Assembly: GCA_964446295.1 (NCBI GenBank)
Contig: CAYUNR010000029.1
Location: forward strand, 1 to 18,061
DNA: 18,061 bases
From: CAITNM01 sp964446295
GTDB taxonomy: Bacteria; Pseudomonadota; Alphaproteobacteria; Paracaedibacterales; CAITNM01
Direction of reading: 5' to 3'
The position numbers and the translations under genes are program-made. Positions 7,132 to 15,591 of this stretch are shown here, piece after piece (position 1 is the first letter of the stretch; every line of letters begins with the position of its first letter). A model generated the notes under the pieces. The model did not search any database, was not told the origin of the DNA, and worked only from the letters and a program-made list of their open reading frames with translations.

Positions 7132-7947
7132 CTACTTTAATTTCATCAGTTGTTCTTGCCAAACACTAGGCCAATTACTATCGTGGTCAAATCCTTCAAC
7201 AGTCACAATAGTCACTTTGTCTGTATCAATCTGTAATTTGTACTGCCTGCCTAAATCGATGGTTGTATTTTCATCGATTGTACCAAGAAAGTGCACCTGC
7301 GGGATGCGTCCAAGGATAGCTTTATTTTTTAAGGGGTCAAGAGATTCAAAAAGAGGTCCTGCGTTATGATAGCTTGTCCAGCTTTTATGATCTAAATTTC
7401 CAGCAAAAGAAGTAATTTGTTCTATGTTCTCTAAATGTGGCGCTAACAATAATGCGACTGATGCTCCGCCAGAATATGCAACAATTTCGATTGTTTTAAA
7501 ATGAAACTGTTTCTGACAATTTCTTATGACTTCCAGAATTGATTGCATTACTTCGGGCGCATAACGTGCAGTTGTCCAGTACCTAGAATCAGAGCGTTTA
7601 CCTTTTATATAGTGGAAAGGTCTGTTAATCACAATTTTTGTGACGTGCCGCTTATCAACAGAAGCTAGTCTTAATGCCATAGGATCAGTTGGGGTAGGGT
7701 TTAATGCTACTTCTCCATATTTATTGATGACAAGACCGTCACCTTCCAGATAAATAACAGCGTGGTTAGAATTATTTTCTTGATAAAAAATTTGAATGGG
7801 GAATAGTGAAGATTTAATAATTTTTTGCTTATAGTTGTTTTGTTGAGCGAGGTCAAAAGCTTTATTAATACGTGTTTGGTCGCTACTGCAACCAAATAAA
7901 AAAAAGGCGGTGAAAACCACCGCCCTTTTTAGTCTTTCTAAAATCAC
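7132..7947 (-). CDS. Putative lipoprotein, alpha/beta-hydrolase fold
   Basis: The N-terminus MILERLKRAVVFTAFFLFGC is a lipoprotein signal peptide: basic residues, a hydrophobic core and a lipobox-like LFGC (residues 17-20) with Cys20. The rest looks like an alpha/beta hydrolase: a strand with AVIYLEGDG (63-71), a nucleophile elbow AYSGGAS with Ser159, Asp225 in GTIDEN and His255 in GFDHDSNW, giving a plausible Ser-Asp-His triad. The substrate is unknown; an esterase or peptidase at the envelope is possible. The start is GTG at 7947, sharing its G with the stop of the beta-barrel gene (TAGTG), with no Shine-Dalgarno, so initiation probably depends on translational coupling. Codons 8-17 coincide with an intrinsic terminator, so expression should be reduced. 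Confidence 0.75.
   Translation of the reverse strand: MILERLKRAVVFTAFFLFGCSSDQTRINKAFDLAQQNNYKQKIIKSSLFPIQIFYQENNSNHAVIYLEGDGLVINKYGEVALNPTPTDPMALRLASVDKRHVTKIVINRPFHYIKGKRSDSRYWTTARYAPEVMQSILEVIRNCQKQFHFKTIEIVAYSGGASVALLLAPHLENIEQITSFAGNLDHKSWTSYHNAGPLFESLDPLKNKAILGRIPQVHFLGTIDENTTIDLGRQYKLQIDTDKVTIVTVEGFDHDSNWPSVWQEQLMKLK
7898..7930 (-). terminator. Intrinsic terminator behind the beta-barrel gene
   Basis: Read on the minus strand, a 7-bp G/C-rich stem (GGCGGTG pairing with CACCGCC, 7924-7918 and 7912-7906) closes a 5-base loop and is followed by eight T (7905-7898). It begins about 22 bases after the stop codon of the beta-barrel gene. An A-run before the stem can pair with the T-run, and on the plus strand five T follow. 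It lies within codons 8-17 of the downstream lipoprotein gene and may act as a partial attenuator. Confidence 0.88.
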
Positions 7948-9116
7948 TAGAAACCGTAGTGAACACGAAGACCAGTTACGTAAGTAGACAATTGACCACG
8001 CTTTGTGTAATCAAATTGTAAACTTCCTGATAATTGGTCATCATTTTTCACTTGGAAACCAGTACCACCACCAAATGCTGAGCGGTTTACTTGGTAACCT
8101 TTTTGACCTTTTTCATATGTTACGCCTTTGTTTTCTTTCACGTCATATTGACCATGAATGTTTACGAAAGGCATAACACTAGGAGTCATTTGGTAACCAA
8201 CCAAGATTTTTGCTACAGCTGTTTGAGCTTTGAAAGTGTTAGATGGAGTGTTCGCAGCACTGTCTGCATAAGAAGCGCTTGCAGATGTTTCTTTAAACTT
8301 GTCTACCTTGCTTTGCATCATCAAGTAACCAACTTGCAAGTTGAAAGATGCTTTGTTCACTTTGTTTACAAAGTTAGCAAATACACCACCAAACATTGCT
8401 TGTGATTTTGGTGAACTGCTAAATATGTTATCAACAGCCACACTGCCTGCTGGAACTGCAGCTGGCCTTGTTGTAATCCAACGACGTGTGTCTTTACCTG
8501 TTGTTGTGCTCCAGCCGCCAACAAATTCAACATTGAAGTTCTTGTGTGGAACAACGATCAAGTAAGGATTCACACCTAAAGTATCTTGCTTCATAGTACC
8601 TTTGTTAAACTCAGTTCTTGCATCAAGGTGAGAATAGCTTAAGCCCAAACCAGCGCAGAACATGTTGTTAAACTTATAGTCAGCACCAACCATAGTTAGG
8701 TATGATTTACCGTTCCATTGCTGATCTTTTGCTGCGTTGTCAATAAAGCCCATGCTTGCACGGATCCATGTAGACGCACGGTGAGCAGAACCTGTTGAAC
8801 CAGCAATTTTTACGCCTGCATCTGAACCAGAAGTAGCTGCGCTTGAATCACTTCCACGCATTGCTTCAGCTGCTTCGGCAGTTACTGCACCAACTAGTCC
8901 CATAATTTTTGTAACTTTAATTGCCATAACCGAAGCTTCTGTAACAACAGAAGAAGGTGATGTCGCTACGGAGCTGTACGCATAATAACCGGAAGCAGCG
9001 TAAACTGATGTTGTTGGGGCCTTTTGATTTGCTGTGATGACAGCAGACAGTTGTCCGCTTCCTATACATGCAGCAACAAGCACGAGTGCCTTTACTGCCT
9101 TAAATTGTTTAAACAT
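7947..9116 (-). CDS. Autotransporter-type outer-membrane beta-barrel protein
   Basis: The 389-residue protein starts with a Sec signal peptide (about residues 1-25, ending GQLSA). Then comes a low-complexity Ala/Ser/Thr/Val segment (about 26-112) and a C-terminal part of about 275 residues with alternating aromatic strands and a terminal phenylalanine (GLRVHYGF), needed for BAM-dependent insertion. The first strands (WIRASMGF, YLTMVGADYKF, AGLGLSYSHLD) follow the autotransporter beta-domain pattern, and the length fits a 12-strand barrel. The short low-complexity segment replaces a usual passenger. AAGAGGA (9128-9122) lies five bases before the ATG. Less AT-biased codons, a strong ribosome site and a strong terminator suggest high expression. 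It could be a major surface protein; ligand or host target unknown. Confidence 0.82.
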   Translation of the reverse strand: MFKQFKAVKALVLVAACIGSGQLSAVITANQKAPTTSVYAASGYYAYSSVATSPSSVVTEASVMAIKVTKIMGLVGAVTAEAAEAMRGSDSSAATSGSDAGVKIAGSTGSAHRASTWIRASMGFIDNAAKDQQWNGKSYLTMVGADYKFNNMFCAGLGLSYSHLDARTEFNKGTMKQDTLGVNPYLIVVPHKNFNVEFVGGWSTTTGKDTRRWITTRPAAVPAGSVAVDNIFSSSPKSQAMFGGVFANFVNKVNKASFNLQVGYLMMQSKVDKFKETSASASYADSAANTPSNTFKAQTAVAKILVGYQMTPSVMPFVNIHGQYDVKENKGVTYEKGQKGYQVNRSAFGGGTGFQVKNDDQLSGSLQFDYTKRGQLSTYVTGLRVHYGF

Positions 9117-9178
9117 AGATATCCTCTTAAAAAATACATTATTACAATCTAAAATATATACTAACTTTGAAAAATCTT

Positions 9179-9209
9179 TTGTTTTTTTGCTTCAATTTTT
9201 CTGTATAAT
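9179..9209 (+). promoter_or_regulatory. Possible sigma-70 promoter for the ligase-like gene
   Basis: A perfect -10 hexamer TATAAT lies at 9204-9209. Upstream, TTGTTT at 9179-9184 could be the -35, but the 19-bp spacing is long. Transcription would start near 9216, leaving a leader of about 60 bases before the ATG at 9277. The position in the divergent gap supports it; the weak -35 leaves doubt. Confidence 0.4.
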
Positions 9210-9248
9210 CCACAGATGTATCCCACATGCAACAAATTAAGTTTTGCT

Positions 9249-9263
9249 TTAATAATCTATTAA
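9249..9263. promoter_or_regulatory. Possible CtrA-binding site (TTAA-N7-TTAA)
   Basis: TTAATAATCTATTAA matches the CtrA consensus TTAA-N7-TTAA exactly. Two further TTAA copies lie at 9237-9240 and 9270-9273, with spacers of eight and six bases. The site is just upstream of the ligase-like start and downstream of its possible -10. Such a match is expected about once per 15-20 kb by chance in AT-rich sequence, so this is tentative. Confidence 0.3.
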
Positions 9264-9276
9264 TATGGGTTAACCA

Positions 9277-11226
9277 ATGACATCGTCTTTTACAAATACA
9301 TATTTTTATCTTTTGGTTTTTTTACCATTTGTGCCCGTAATTTGGCCTTTGGGTGCCTTTCAAGAATCAGATTTTGCCTTTTTTGGCTTGTGGTTCGTAG
9401 CAGGGCTATATGCGTTATTTTTGGGATTTGGAAAAAATGACACATTAAAAGTCCCGGTTCTCGCAAGTGGCTTCTTTTTATTGGCAGCCCTTAGCGTTTT
9501 TGGAATTGTTCAAAATGGCTTAACCACTTTAGGTGGCATTAGTGAAATACGCGAGGGTGCTGCAACATTTCTAGCTATGGCTATTTTATTAATTGCTGGA
9601 AAGACAGCAGACTTCAAAAACATACCATTATGGGGTGTTCCAATAGCATATGGGATGCTAACAATTGCTGGGTGCCGAGGATGGTTGCATATTAAAACAT
9701 ATATATTTCTTGATATTGCGGCCTTTCCACTGTTAGCAAGTGTGCCAATGTATGTGCATTTTAGAAAATCTATAAAGTCTCTGGGGTGCCTATGGGATAC
9801 TTTTTATTTATTAACATTCTTGTTTCTGTTAGATGCTTGCGACAACAAGGCGGTCACAGTCGCATGCATGTGTGCGCTTGTTTTTGTTTATTTGCTTCCT
9901 TTTGCAAAAAAATATCTAAACTTTTTACCCAAAAAAGATGGCTTGTACATAGTAAGCGGTCTTGTTTTTATAGCGATAATGATTTTGCTTTCTTATTTGT
10001 TTTTACCAATTTTACCGGCCCAGTTGCAAAGCAGAACTTTGCTTGGGATTGTTTCTGTATCTCACTATTTTGATAATTTCAGTTTTTCAAATTTTTTTCA
10101 TCTTTTATTTGGCTATGGATGGGGAAGTTATCAGGAGTTTCCCGTTTTAAATCTTTTTAGACTTGAAAACTTTAGTATGTATGCCGATGGAAGCTTTAAG
10201 CCAAACTGGGAATTTTTACAGCGTAATCTTTTACATAGTCATAACTTAATTTTAGAAACATTTGTTTCATCAGGTTTACTGGGAGTAGGGCTTTTACTAA
10301 CTATTATTTACAAGTGGGTAGAAAATATTGATCTTAGTGATCTGTCGTCAAGATTTTTTGTTGTTAGTTATTTGATCCTTTTAAGTGCTTGGTTTCAAAC
10401 TCCTCCCGTTTTAATTTTCTCCCTCCTTGCTATGTCATTGATGAAAGAAAAAGTTAGCCATAGCTTTAATGTTCCTGGTTCTGTATTTATTGGGTGTGGG
10501 CTCTTTTTAACGGTATTTTCTTGTACTGAGCTGTGGTCTTCATTAGTTCTTAATCAACATCGATACAAAACAATTCAGTCTTTTGAAAAAGATGTATCAA
10601 AGTTCCTTAATCACCCTGCTCATTCATATGACAAATTTAGTACGTACAAATGTTCTAATAGAATCATTGGACAGTTTTCTTATGGCCTAAGCTCTGCAAC
10701 AGTTATAGATGATAAGTATTTGCCTGGTATCGAAAAATCAGTTGTTTGCTTGATGCAAGATTATTTAGATTCATATCAAAAACGGAACGTTGTTAGTTCT
10801 GTGCATATTATTAACCTATGCAATACATACGTTAGTTTACCTAAAGTGAATATCTTAAAAAATTCCGAGCTCTTTAGGATATTTAAAGCAGTGGTTGTCG
10901 CGCATGTTACTAATTTTCCAGAGCGTGCAGATATGGCTATAGGATTTTTAAATTTATGTTTTGATAAAATGGAAAACATGAAAGAAACTGCAGACATGGC
11001 CAATATCGTTTTAGAAGCTGCTCCAGGACATCCTGTTGGGCTTTGGTTCAAAGGGCTATCTGGATTAACTTTGGGAATTGAGAAGAAACAGTCATTAGAG
11101 AAAATGCAGCTTGCTGTAAAAAAAGGTTTATGCAGATTTATGCCAATACCTAAAGAACTGCTAAAAAGCATGGGGGTTTACCAAGAGGCGACAGGTATAG
11201 ATAGGGCTGCCAAAGTAATAAAGTGA
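9277..11226 (+). CDS. O-antigen ligase/polymerase-like membrane protein
   Basis: The first ~425 residues hold about eleven hydrophobic segments. A periplasmic loop around residues 279-325 contains GYGWGSY (279-285) and LLHSHNLILETFVSSGLLG (318-336), the His-containing motif of the Wzy_C/O-antigen ligase family, which joins lipid-linked glycans to lipid A core or polymerises them. Pairing of this motif with many membrane spans makes the family likely; the exact glycan reaction cannot be read from sequence. The last ~220 residues are soluble and mostly helical, possibly TPR-like (ADMANIVLEAAPGHPVGLWF), longer than in a typical WaaL. No Shine-Dalgarno is clear before the ATG. The gene is divergent from the beta-barrel gene across 160 bp and convergent with the ABC operon. 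No other glycan genes are in view. Confidence 0.75.
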   Translation: MTSSFTNTYFYLLVFLPFVPVIWPLGAFQESDFAFFGLWFVAGLYALFLGFGKNDTLKVPVLASGFFLLAALSVFGIVQNGLTTLGGISEIREGAATFLAMAILLIAGKTADFKNIPLWGVPIAYGMLTIAGCRGWLHIKTYIFLDIAAFPLLASVPMYVHFRKSIKSLGCLWDTFYLLTFLFLLDACDNKAVTVACMCALVFVYLLPFAKKYLNFLPKKDGLYIVSGLVFIAIMILLSYLFLPILPAQLQSRTLLGIVSVSHYFDNFSFSNFFHLLFGYGWGSYQEFPVLNLFRLENFSMYADGSFKPNWEFLQRNLLHSHNLILETFVSSGLLGVGLLLTIIYKWVENIDLSDLSSRFFVVSYLILLSAWFQTPPVLIFSLLAMSLMKEKVSHSFNVPGSVFIGCGLFLTVFSCTELWSSLVLNQHRYKTIQSFEKDVSKFLNHPAHSYDKFSTYKCSNRIIGQFSYGLSSATVIDDKYLPGIEKSVVCLMQDYLDSYQKRNVVSSVHIINLCNTYVSLPKVNILKNSELFRIFKAVVVAHVTNFPERADMAIGFLNLCFDKMENMKETADMANIVLEAAPGHPVGLWFKGLSGLTLGIEKKQSLEKMQLAVKKGLCRFMPIPKELLKSMGVYQEATGIDRAAKVIK

Positions 11227-11240
11227 TGCCGAGTTTTGTT

Positions 11241-12026
11241 CTAAGTGTTAAGTAGCAGTCGATCGCTATCTATTGAACTGCCAAACTGACGCATCAAATC
11301 TTGCGGAGTAAGGCGTTTGCGGTTCTCGCCTTTAATGTCATATATAAGCTGGCTTTCATGCAACATTACTGTTCGTGTTCCGTATTGAAGGGCGTGTCCC
11401 AAACTATGCGTTACCATCAGGGCTGTTAATTTTTTTTCTTCAACAATTTGTTGAGTTATATCCATAACAAAGCGACTTGTTTTTGGGTCTAGTGCTGCTG
11501 TGTGTTCATCTAAAAGTAAGATTTTCAAAGGGCTTAATGTTGCCATAAGCAAGCTTACTGCTTGGCGCTGTCCGCCTGATAACATTGCCATTTGAGTATC
11601 TAGCCTATTTTCCAACCCTAAATTCAAAGGCTTTAAAATACTTTGAAAATATGCACGCGAAGCATTGGTTACTGCGCTTTTGAGCGTTCGGTTTTTTCCT
11701 CTACATAGCGCAAGAGCTAAATTTTCCCCGATTGTTAAATAAGAGCATGTTCCAGCTATGGGGTCTTGAAAAACGCGTGCAACATGTTTTGCTCTGGTGC
11801 TTGTTTCTTGTTGAGTAACATCTTCTTCATCAATTAAAATTTTGCCAGTGTCCGGAAGAACTTCCCCTGCAATTGCATTAAGAAGGGTGGATTTTCCAGC
11901 GCCATTACTACCAATCACTGTGACAAATTCACCTTCTTGGATTTGAAGTGATACATTTTTTAAGGCTGTTCTAAAAGCGGCAGTGCCAGCTCCAAAATGT
12001 ACGGATATATTTTTTAGGCTAATCAC
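11241..12026 (-). CDS. ABC importer ATP-binding protein (TrpZ/COG1101-like)
   Basis: This is the energy-coupling ATPase of the three-gene importer. Walker A is GSNGAGKST (residues 39-47), the signature is LSGGQRQ (149-155), and Walker B with the catalytic glutamate is ILLLDEHTAALD (169-180, Glu174), followed by the H-loop histidine in VTHSLGHA. The variant VFQDPIAGTCSYLTIGENL (85-103) is characteristic of the ATPases that work with ABC_sub_bind-type receptors. The start is GTG, overlapping the permease stop as GTGA (12023-12026), so translation is coupled. It is the last gene of the operon; the convergent ligase-like gene ends 14 bp away, and I see no intrinsic terminator between them. Confidence 0.9.
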   Translation of the reverse strand: MISLKNISVHFGAGTAAFRTALKNVSLQIQEGEFVTVIGSNGAGKSTLLNAIAGEVLPDTGKILIDEEDVTQQETSTRAKHVARVFQDPIAGTCSYLTIGENLALALCRGKNRTLKSAVTNASRAYFQSILKPLNLGLENRLDTQMAMLSGGQRQAVSLLMATLSPLKILLLDEHTAALDPKTSRFVMDITQQIVEEKKLTALMVTHSLGHALQYGTRTVMLHESQLIYDIKGENRKRLTPQDLMRQFGSSIDSDRLLLNT

Positions 12027-12913
12027 GCTTTTGTCCTTAGCTGCCTTTTTAAGTCGGGCAATAACATGGCAATGCCTACAAGAACTGCTGTAACTAAGTT
12101 TAAGTCAGAGGCTTGTAGCAGGGATCCGCCAATGTTTAAAGCTGTTGCAATTACAAATCTGTATAGTATTGCACCTGCAATACAAGCGAGAATTGCGTGG
12201 CTAATTTTGCGTATAGGCAACACGGCTTCTCCAATGATCACGGCTGCTAGTCCAATAATAATAGTGCCGACACCCATGCTTATGTCTGCATAACCACTGA
12301 CCTGAGCAAAAATTGCACCGCCTAATGCAACAAAGCTATTCGCTAAGCACAAACCTAAGCTAACCATAGCTTTATCGTTAATTCCTTGGGCTCTTGCCAT
12401 GCGTGCATTATTGCCTGTTGCTCGTAACGCCAGCCCAGTATTAGTTTTTAAAAAGCAGTTTAGAGCATAGGCCAAAAGACCGATGAAAATTAAAATAGGA
12501 AAAATTCTCCAAAAAAGCCCCAATGGCCCTTTCAAACAAAGAAAAAATTCTTCAAAGAGTGTATTTTCTCCCAAAAGTGGGATGTTTGGTCGTCCCATGA
12601 CCCGAAGATTTATAGAATAAAGTGCCGTCATCACCAAAATTCCGGACAAAAGATTCATGAATTTTAAATGAGTTGATAGCCATGCAGTAATTAATCCCGC
12701 CACCCCACCTAAAATCATTGCAGCTACAGTTGCTACCAATGGATGAACGCCCGCAACAATTAAAGCTGCACATGTCGCCGCGCCTAGCGGAAATGTGCCA
12801 TCAACGCTTAAGTCAGGAAAATCAAGAATTCTTAGAGACAAGTACACCCCCATCGCTACGAATCCATAGATTAACCCAAGCTCGATGGCTCCTATAATCT
12901 GAATAGTGTTCAT
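12023..12913 (-). CDS. ABC importer permease (TrpY/COG4120-like)
   Basis: The 296-residue protein is almost entirely hydrophobic, with about eight or nine membrane spans, and resembles branched-chain-type ABC permeases. Family-typical stretches are LSLRILDFPDLSVDGTFPLGAA (the first 20 residues of this motif begin near residue 25), then GLALRATGNNARMARAQGI near residue 157, a cytoplasmic loop expected to contact the ATPase. Its ATG overlaps the receptor-gene stop as ATGA (12910-12913) and its own stop overlaps the ATPase start, so all three genes form one tightly coupled operon. Related streptococcal TrpXYZ systems have been linked to tryptophan uptake; the substrate here is not shown by the sequence. 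Confidence 0.88.
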   Translation of the reverse strand: MNTIQIIGAIELGLIYGFVAMGVYLSLRILDFPDLSVDGTFPLGAATCAALIVAGVHPLVATVAAMILGGVAGLITAWLSTHLKFMNLLSGILVMTALYSINLRVMGRPNIPLLGENTLFEEFFLCLKGPLGLFWRIFPILIFIGLLAYALNCFLKTNTGLALRATGNNARMARAQGINDKAMVSLGLCLANSFVALGGAIFAQVSGYADISMGVGTIIIGLAAVIIGEAVLPIRKISHAILACIAGAILYRFVIATALNIGGSLLQASDLNLVTAVLVGIAMLLPDLKRQLRTKA

Positions 12914-13824
12914 AAATCTGCGCCACCAACAGTAACGGCTTCGTCCAACAAGTCACCAGAATCTAATTGTATACCAAGGTGGTCAATAGTATCCATGTTT
13001 AAATGTAATTGTGGATACAGCTCATCAAAAGCATTGTCTTTAATATTTTTCTGATCTTTTAAAAAGCAACTAGCAACTTCAGCAATGCTATGGGCAATTT
13101 CTTGTGTATCAAAATCATATCCGCCTAATGCTCCAGAGCGAATTAATCCTGCATGATTTGCAAATACTGGGATTTTTTTTGTTTTGAAGTATTCTAGAAT
13201 AAGCTCAGAATCTGAGAAAACAATTTCTCCTGGAACAAAAATAGCCACATTTATGTTTTGGCTAACCTCTTTTAAAAGTGTGGGAATGTTTCTATTTGTA
13301 GAGAGAAGGCACAAACGTAAATCTATCCCTTTGATTTTTGCTAGTTCTTGAAACTGTGTGGCTAGGCGTTTTGAATGTTCACTGCTTTCATCATATATCA
13401 ATAAGCAACTTATAGAGTTTTTCACAATTGTTTTAGCTAGTTCCAACAAAGCTTCAGTGTCATCTTCCTCGGGCAAGTTAATAACATTAGGATTTTCTTC
13501 TTCCAAAGAATCATTTAAGCGAATACCAATTTTTAGTGATGAGTCATCTTTTTTTGCATATTCATCAAATTTTTTTTGCTCTAAAAATATTTTTATGAAA
13601 GCGCTGTCACAATTTGTGTTTTCAGAAATTTGATTACTTTTAATGTCATAGAGTTGCAAGGCCTGACGAATAAGACGAACGTCGTCTTTAGATCCAGGAG
13701 CAGTAGTTGAAAAAATGCAAATCTTTCTGTCATCAACAGAAGAAAACGAGAATTTTTTATAAAGCCCTATTCCACCTATAGCAACAGCTGCACTTATAAC
13801 AATAAAAAGTATCCGAATATTCAT
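12910..13824 (-). CDS. ABC importer substrate-binding protein (ABC_sub_bind family, TrpX-like)
   Basis: This 304-residue receptor has an N-terminal hydrophobic segment (residues 4-22) that may be an uncleaved anchor or signal peptide, since neither a lipobox nor a clear AxA site is obvious. The C-terminal half fits the periplasmic ABC_sub_bind family: PVFANHAGLIRSGALGGYDFD corresponds to the conserved stretch in which the second lobe contacts ligand, and HLNMDTIDHLGIQLD to the family's closing motif. The N-terminal half is less conserved and rich in acidic and lysine residues. AAGG lies about ten bases before the ATG. It leads the operon with the permease (four-base overlap). Ligand unknown; aromatic amino acids are a guess from TrpX. 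It is divergent from yifB across 156 bp in which I see no convincing promoter. Confidence 0.82.
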   Translation of the reverse strand: MNIRILFIVISAAVAIGGIGLYKKFSFSSVDDRKICIFSTTAPGSKDDVRLIRQALQLYDIKSNQISENTNCDSAFIKIFLEQKKFDEYAKKDDSSLKIGIRLNDSLEEENPNVINLPEEDDTEALLELAKTIVKNSISCLLIYDESSEHSKRLATQFQELAKIKGIDLRLCLLSTNRNIPTLLKEVSQNINVAIFVPGEIVFSDSELILEYFKTKKIPVFANHAGLIRSGALGGYDFDTQEIAHSIAEVASCFLKDQKNIKDNAFDELYPQLHLNMDTIDHLGIQLDSGDLLDEAVTVGGADL

Positions 13825-13980
13825 AATTTTTTGCCTTTACACGGAGAAACTATAACTCGTTTTTTGTAAAAAAACTATGGGCATTAGTTTTGCATAGATT
13901 AGCTTTCTCAATTAGATTTTTAAAAGGGCATTTTTTCATCTTTTTTTAACGGTTTGCCTGCAGAATAAAAGAAAAAACGA

Positions 13981-15489
13981 ATGAAGCTCGCAACCTGTTA
14001 TACAGTCGCTTTTTTTGGAGTACAGCCTAAATTAATTGAGGTTCAAGTTCAATTTGCTCCTGGATTACCTACTTTTACAATTGTTGGCTTAGCAGATAAA
14101 GCTGTCGCGGAATCGCGCGAGAGAATTCGTGCGTGCTTACATGGCTTGGGAATGGATATTCCAGCAGTTAGATTAACCGTTAATTTAACGCCCGCTGATC
14201 TTCAAAAAGAAGGTACGCATTACGATTTACCTATTGCTTTGGCAATTCTAGGTGTAATGAATATCATTCCCAGAGATGAACTGACAAATTACATTGCGTT
14301 GGGAGAGATTACCTTAGATGGGCGTATTTTAAGCGTGCCCGGGGTCTTACCTTCGGCGCTTTTATCTGCAGAACATGGTAAAGGCATTATATGTCCGAAA
14401 GATTGTGGGCCAGAGGCTGCCTGGGGTGGAGATATTCATATTTTAGCCCCAAGAGATATTTTAGAGCTTATCAAACATTTCAAAAATGAAACTATTTTAG
14501 TGCAACCTGAGCCTAAGCTTGATGAAATAAGTGCATATAATCTTGATATGAAAGACGTAAAGTCTCAGCGTTTTGCTAAACGTGGATTAGAAATAGCAGC
14601 TGCTGGTAGTCATAATGTTTTAATGATCGGGCCTCCAGGTGCGGGTAAATCAATGTTAGCTTCAAGACTGCCTGGAATTCTTCCAAAGCTTAGTCCTAAG
14701 GAAGCTCTCGATGTAACAGTTGTGCATAGCTTGGCGGGTATGGCACCGAAAGATGGTTTAGTAAAAACTCGTCCATTTAGGGATCCTCATCACAGCGCGT
14801 CCTTACCTGCATTAGTAGGAGGAGGGCAGAAGGGTAAGCCGGGAGAAATATCTTTGGCGCACAACGGAGTTCTTTTTCTTGATGAGCTCCCTGAATTTTC
14901 TAGGGGGTGTTTGGAAAGTTTACGACAACCGCTTGAAACAGGGACCATTACTATTGCCAGAGTTCAGCACCATTATACATATCCTGCAAGATTTCAGTGT
15001 ATTGCTGCCATGAACCCATGTAGGTGTGGATATTTTGGCGATGAAGATCGTCAATGTAATAAGGTTCCAAAATGTGCAGATGAATATCAACAAAAAATAT
15101 CTGGACCTATGCTAGACCGCTTTGATTTAGTTATACCTGTCCAAGCTTTAAAGCCGGAAGAGCTTCAGGCAGAGCGTAATGAGGAATCAAGTCAAAGTAT
15201 TTTGCAGAGGGTTGAGAATGCAAGGAGTCGTCAACATGAACGCTATAATTCTCAAGTAATGATCAATGCTTATGTTGATGGAGAAATGCTTGATAAAGCA
15301 GTGCGCACAAATGCTGAAGTCGATGCACTTTTGCACCAGGCCATTAATCGCTATAATTTGTCAGCACGTGGGTATCACCGCTTATTGCGAGTATCTCGCA
15401 CGATTGCAGATTTAGAATCCCATGAAAATATCTCGAGTAAACATGTGCTAGAGGCACTTAACTATCGATTGGATATCTTGCGAAAATAG
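13981..15489 (+). CDS. comM: YifB/ComM family AAA+ ATPase (Mg-chelatase-like)
   Basis: ComM is a hexameric helicase that promotes branch migration during integration of incoming DNA in natural transformation; many bacteria that are not known to be competent also carry it. The 502-residue length is typical. An N-terminal Lon-like domain (about 1-175) has GLPTFTIVGLADKAVAESRE (28-47). The AAA+ core has Walker A GPPGAGKS (217-224), Walker B VLFLDE (297-302) and RPFRDPHHSAS (264-274). MNPCRCGYFGDEDRQC holds the family's cysteines, and SGPMLDRFDL is the sensor region. The C-terminal Mg_chelatase_C domain ends at ISSKHVLEALNYR. The ATG at 13981 gives the normal family N-terminus, although no strong Shine-Dalgarno is seen. 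No other competence genes are nearby. Confidence 0.93.
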   Translation: MKLATCYTVAFFGVQPKLIEVQVQFAPGLPTFTIVGLADKAVAESRERIRACLHGLGMDIPAVRLTVNLTPADLQKEGTHYDLPIALAILGVMNIIPRDELTNYIALGEITLDGRILSVPGVLPSALLSAEHGKGIICPKDCGPEAAWGGDIHILAPRDILELIKHFKNETILVQPEPKLDEISAYNLDMKDVKSQRFAKRGLEIAAAGSHNVLMIGPPGAGKSMLASRLPGILPKLSPKEALDVTVVHSLAGMAPKDGLVKTRPFRDPHHSASLPALVGGGQKGKPGEISLAHNGVLFLDELPEFSRGCLESLRQPLETGTITIARVQHHYTYPARFQCIAAMNPCRCGYFGDEDRQCNKVPKCADEYQQKISGPMLDRFDLVIPVQALKPEELQAERNEESSQSILQRVENARSRQHERYNSQVMINAYVDGEMLDKAVRTNAEVDALLHQAINRYNLSARGYHRLLRVSRTIADLESHENISSKHVLEALNYRLDILRK

Positions 15490-15591
15490 ATGTTGCGGTT
15501 TCATTTTATTTTATCAAACCTGAAATTCAATAATTTTCACATGCCAAGAATAGACTTTTTGTCAAATTCCGGTTAAAAAAGCAAGATGGAT

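Noticed and set aside
9204..9217. TAATCCACA near 9207 as a DnaA box
   Set aside because: It is a single one-mismatch copy that overlaps the probable TATAAT, with no other boxes around it.
15490..15560. Weak inverted repeat after yifB as terminator
   Set aside because: The arms are only about five bases, with a long loop and no T-run.
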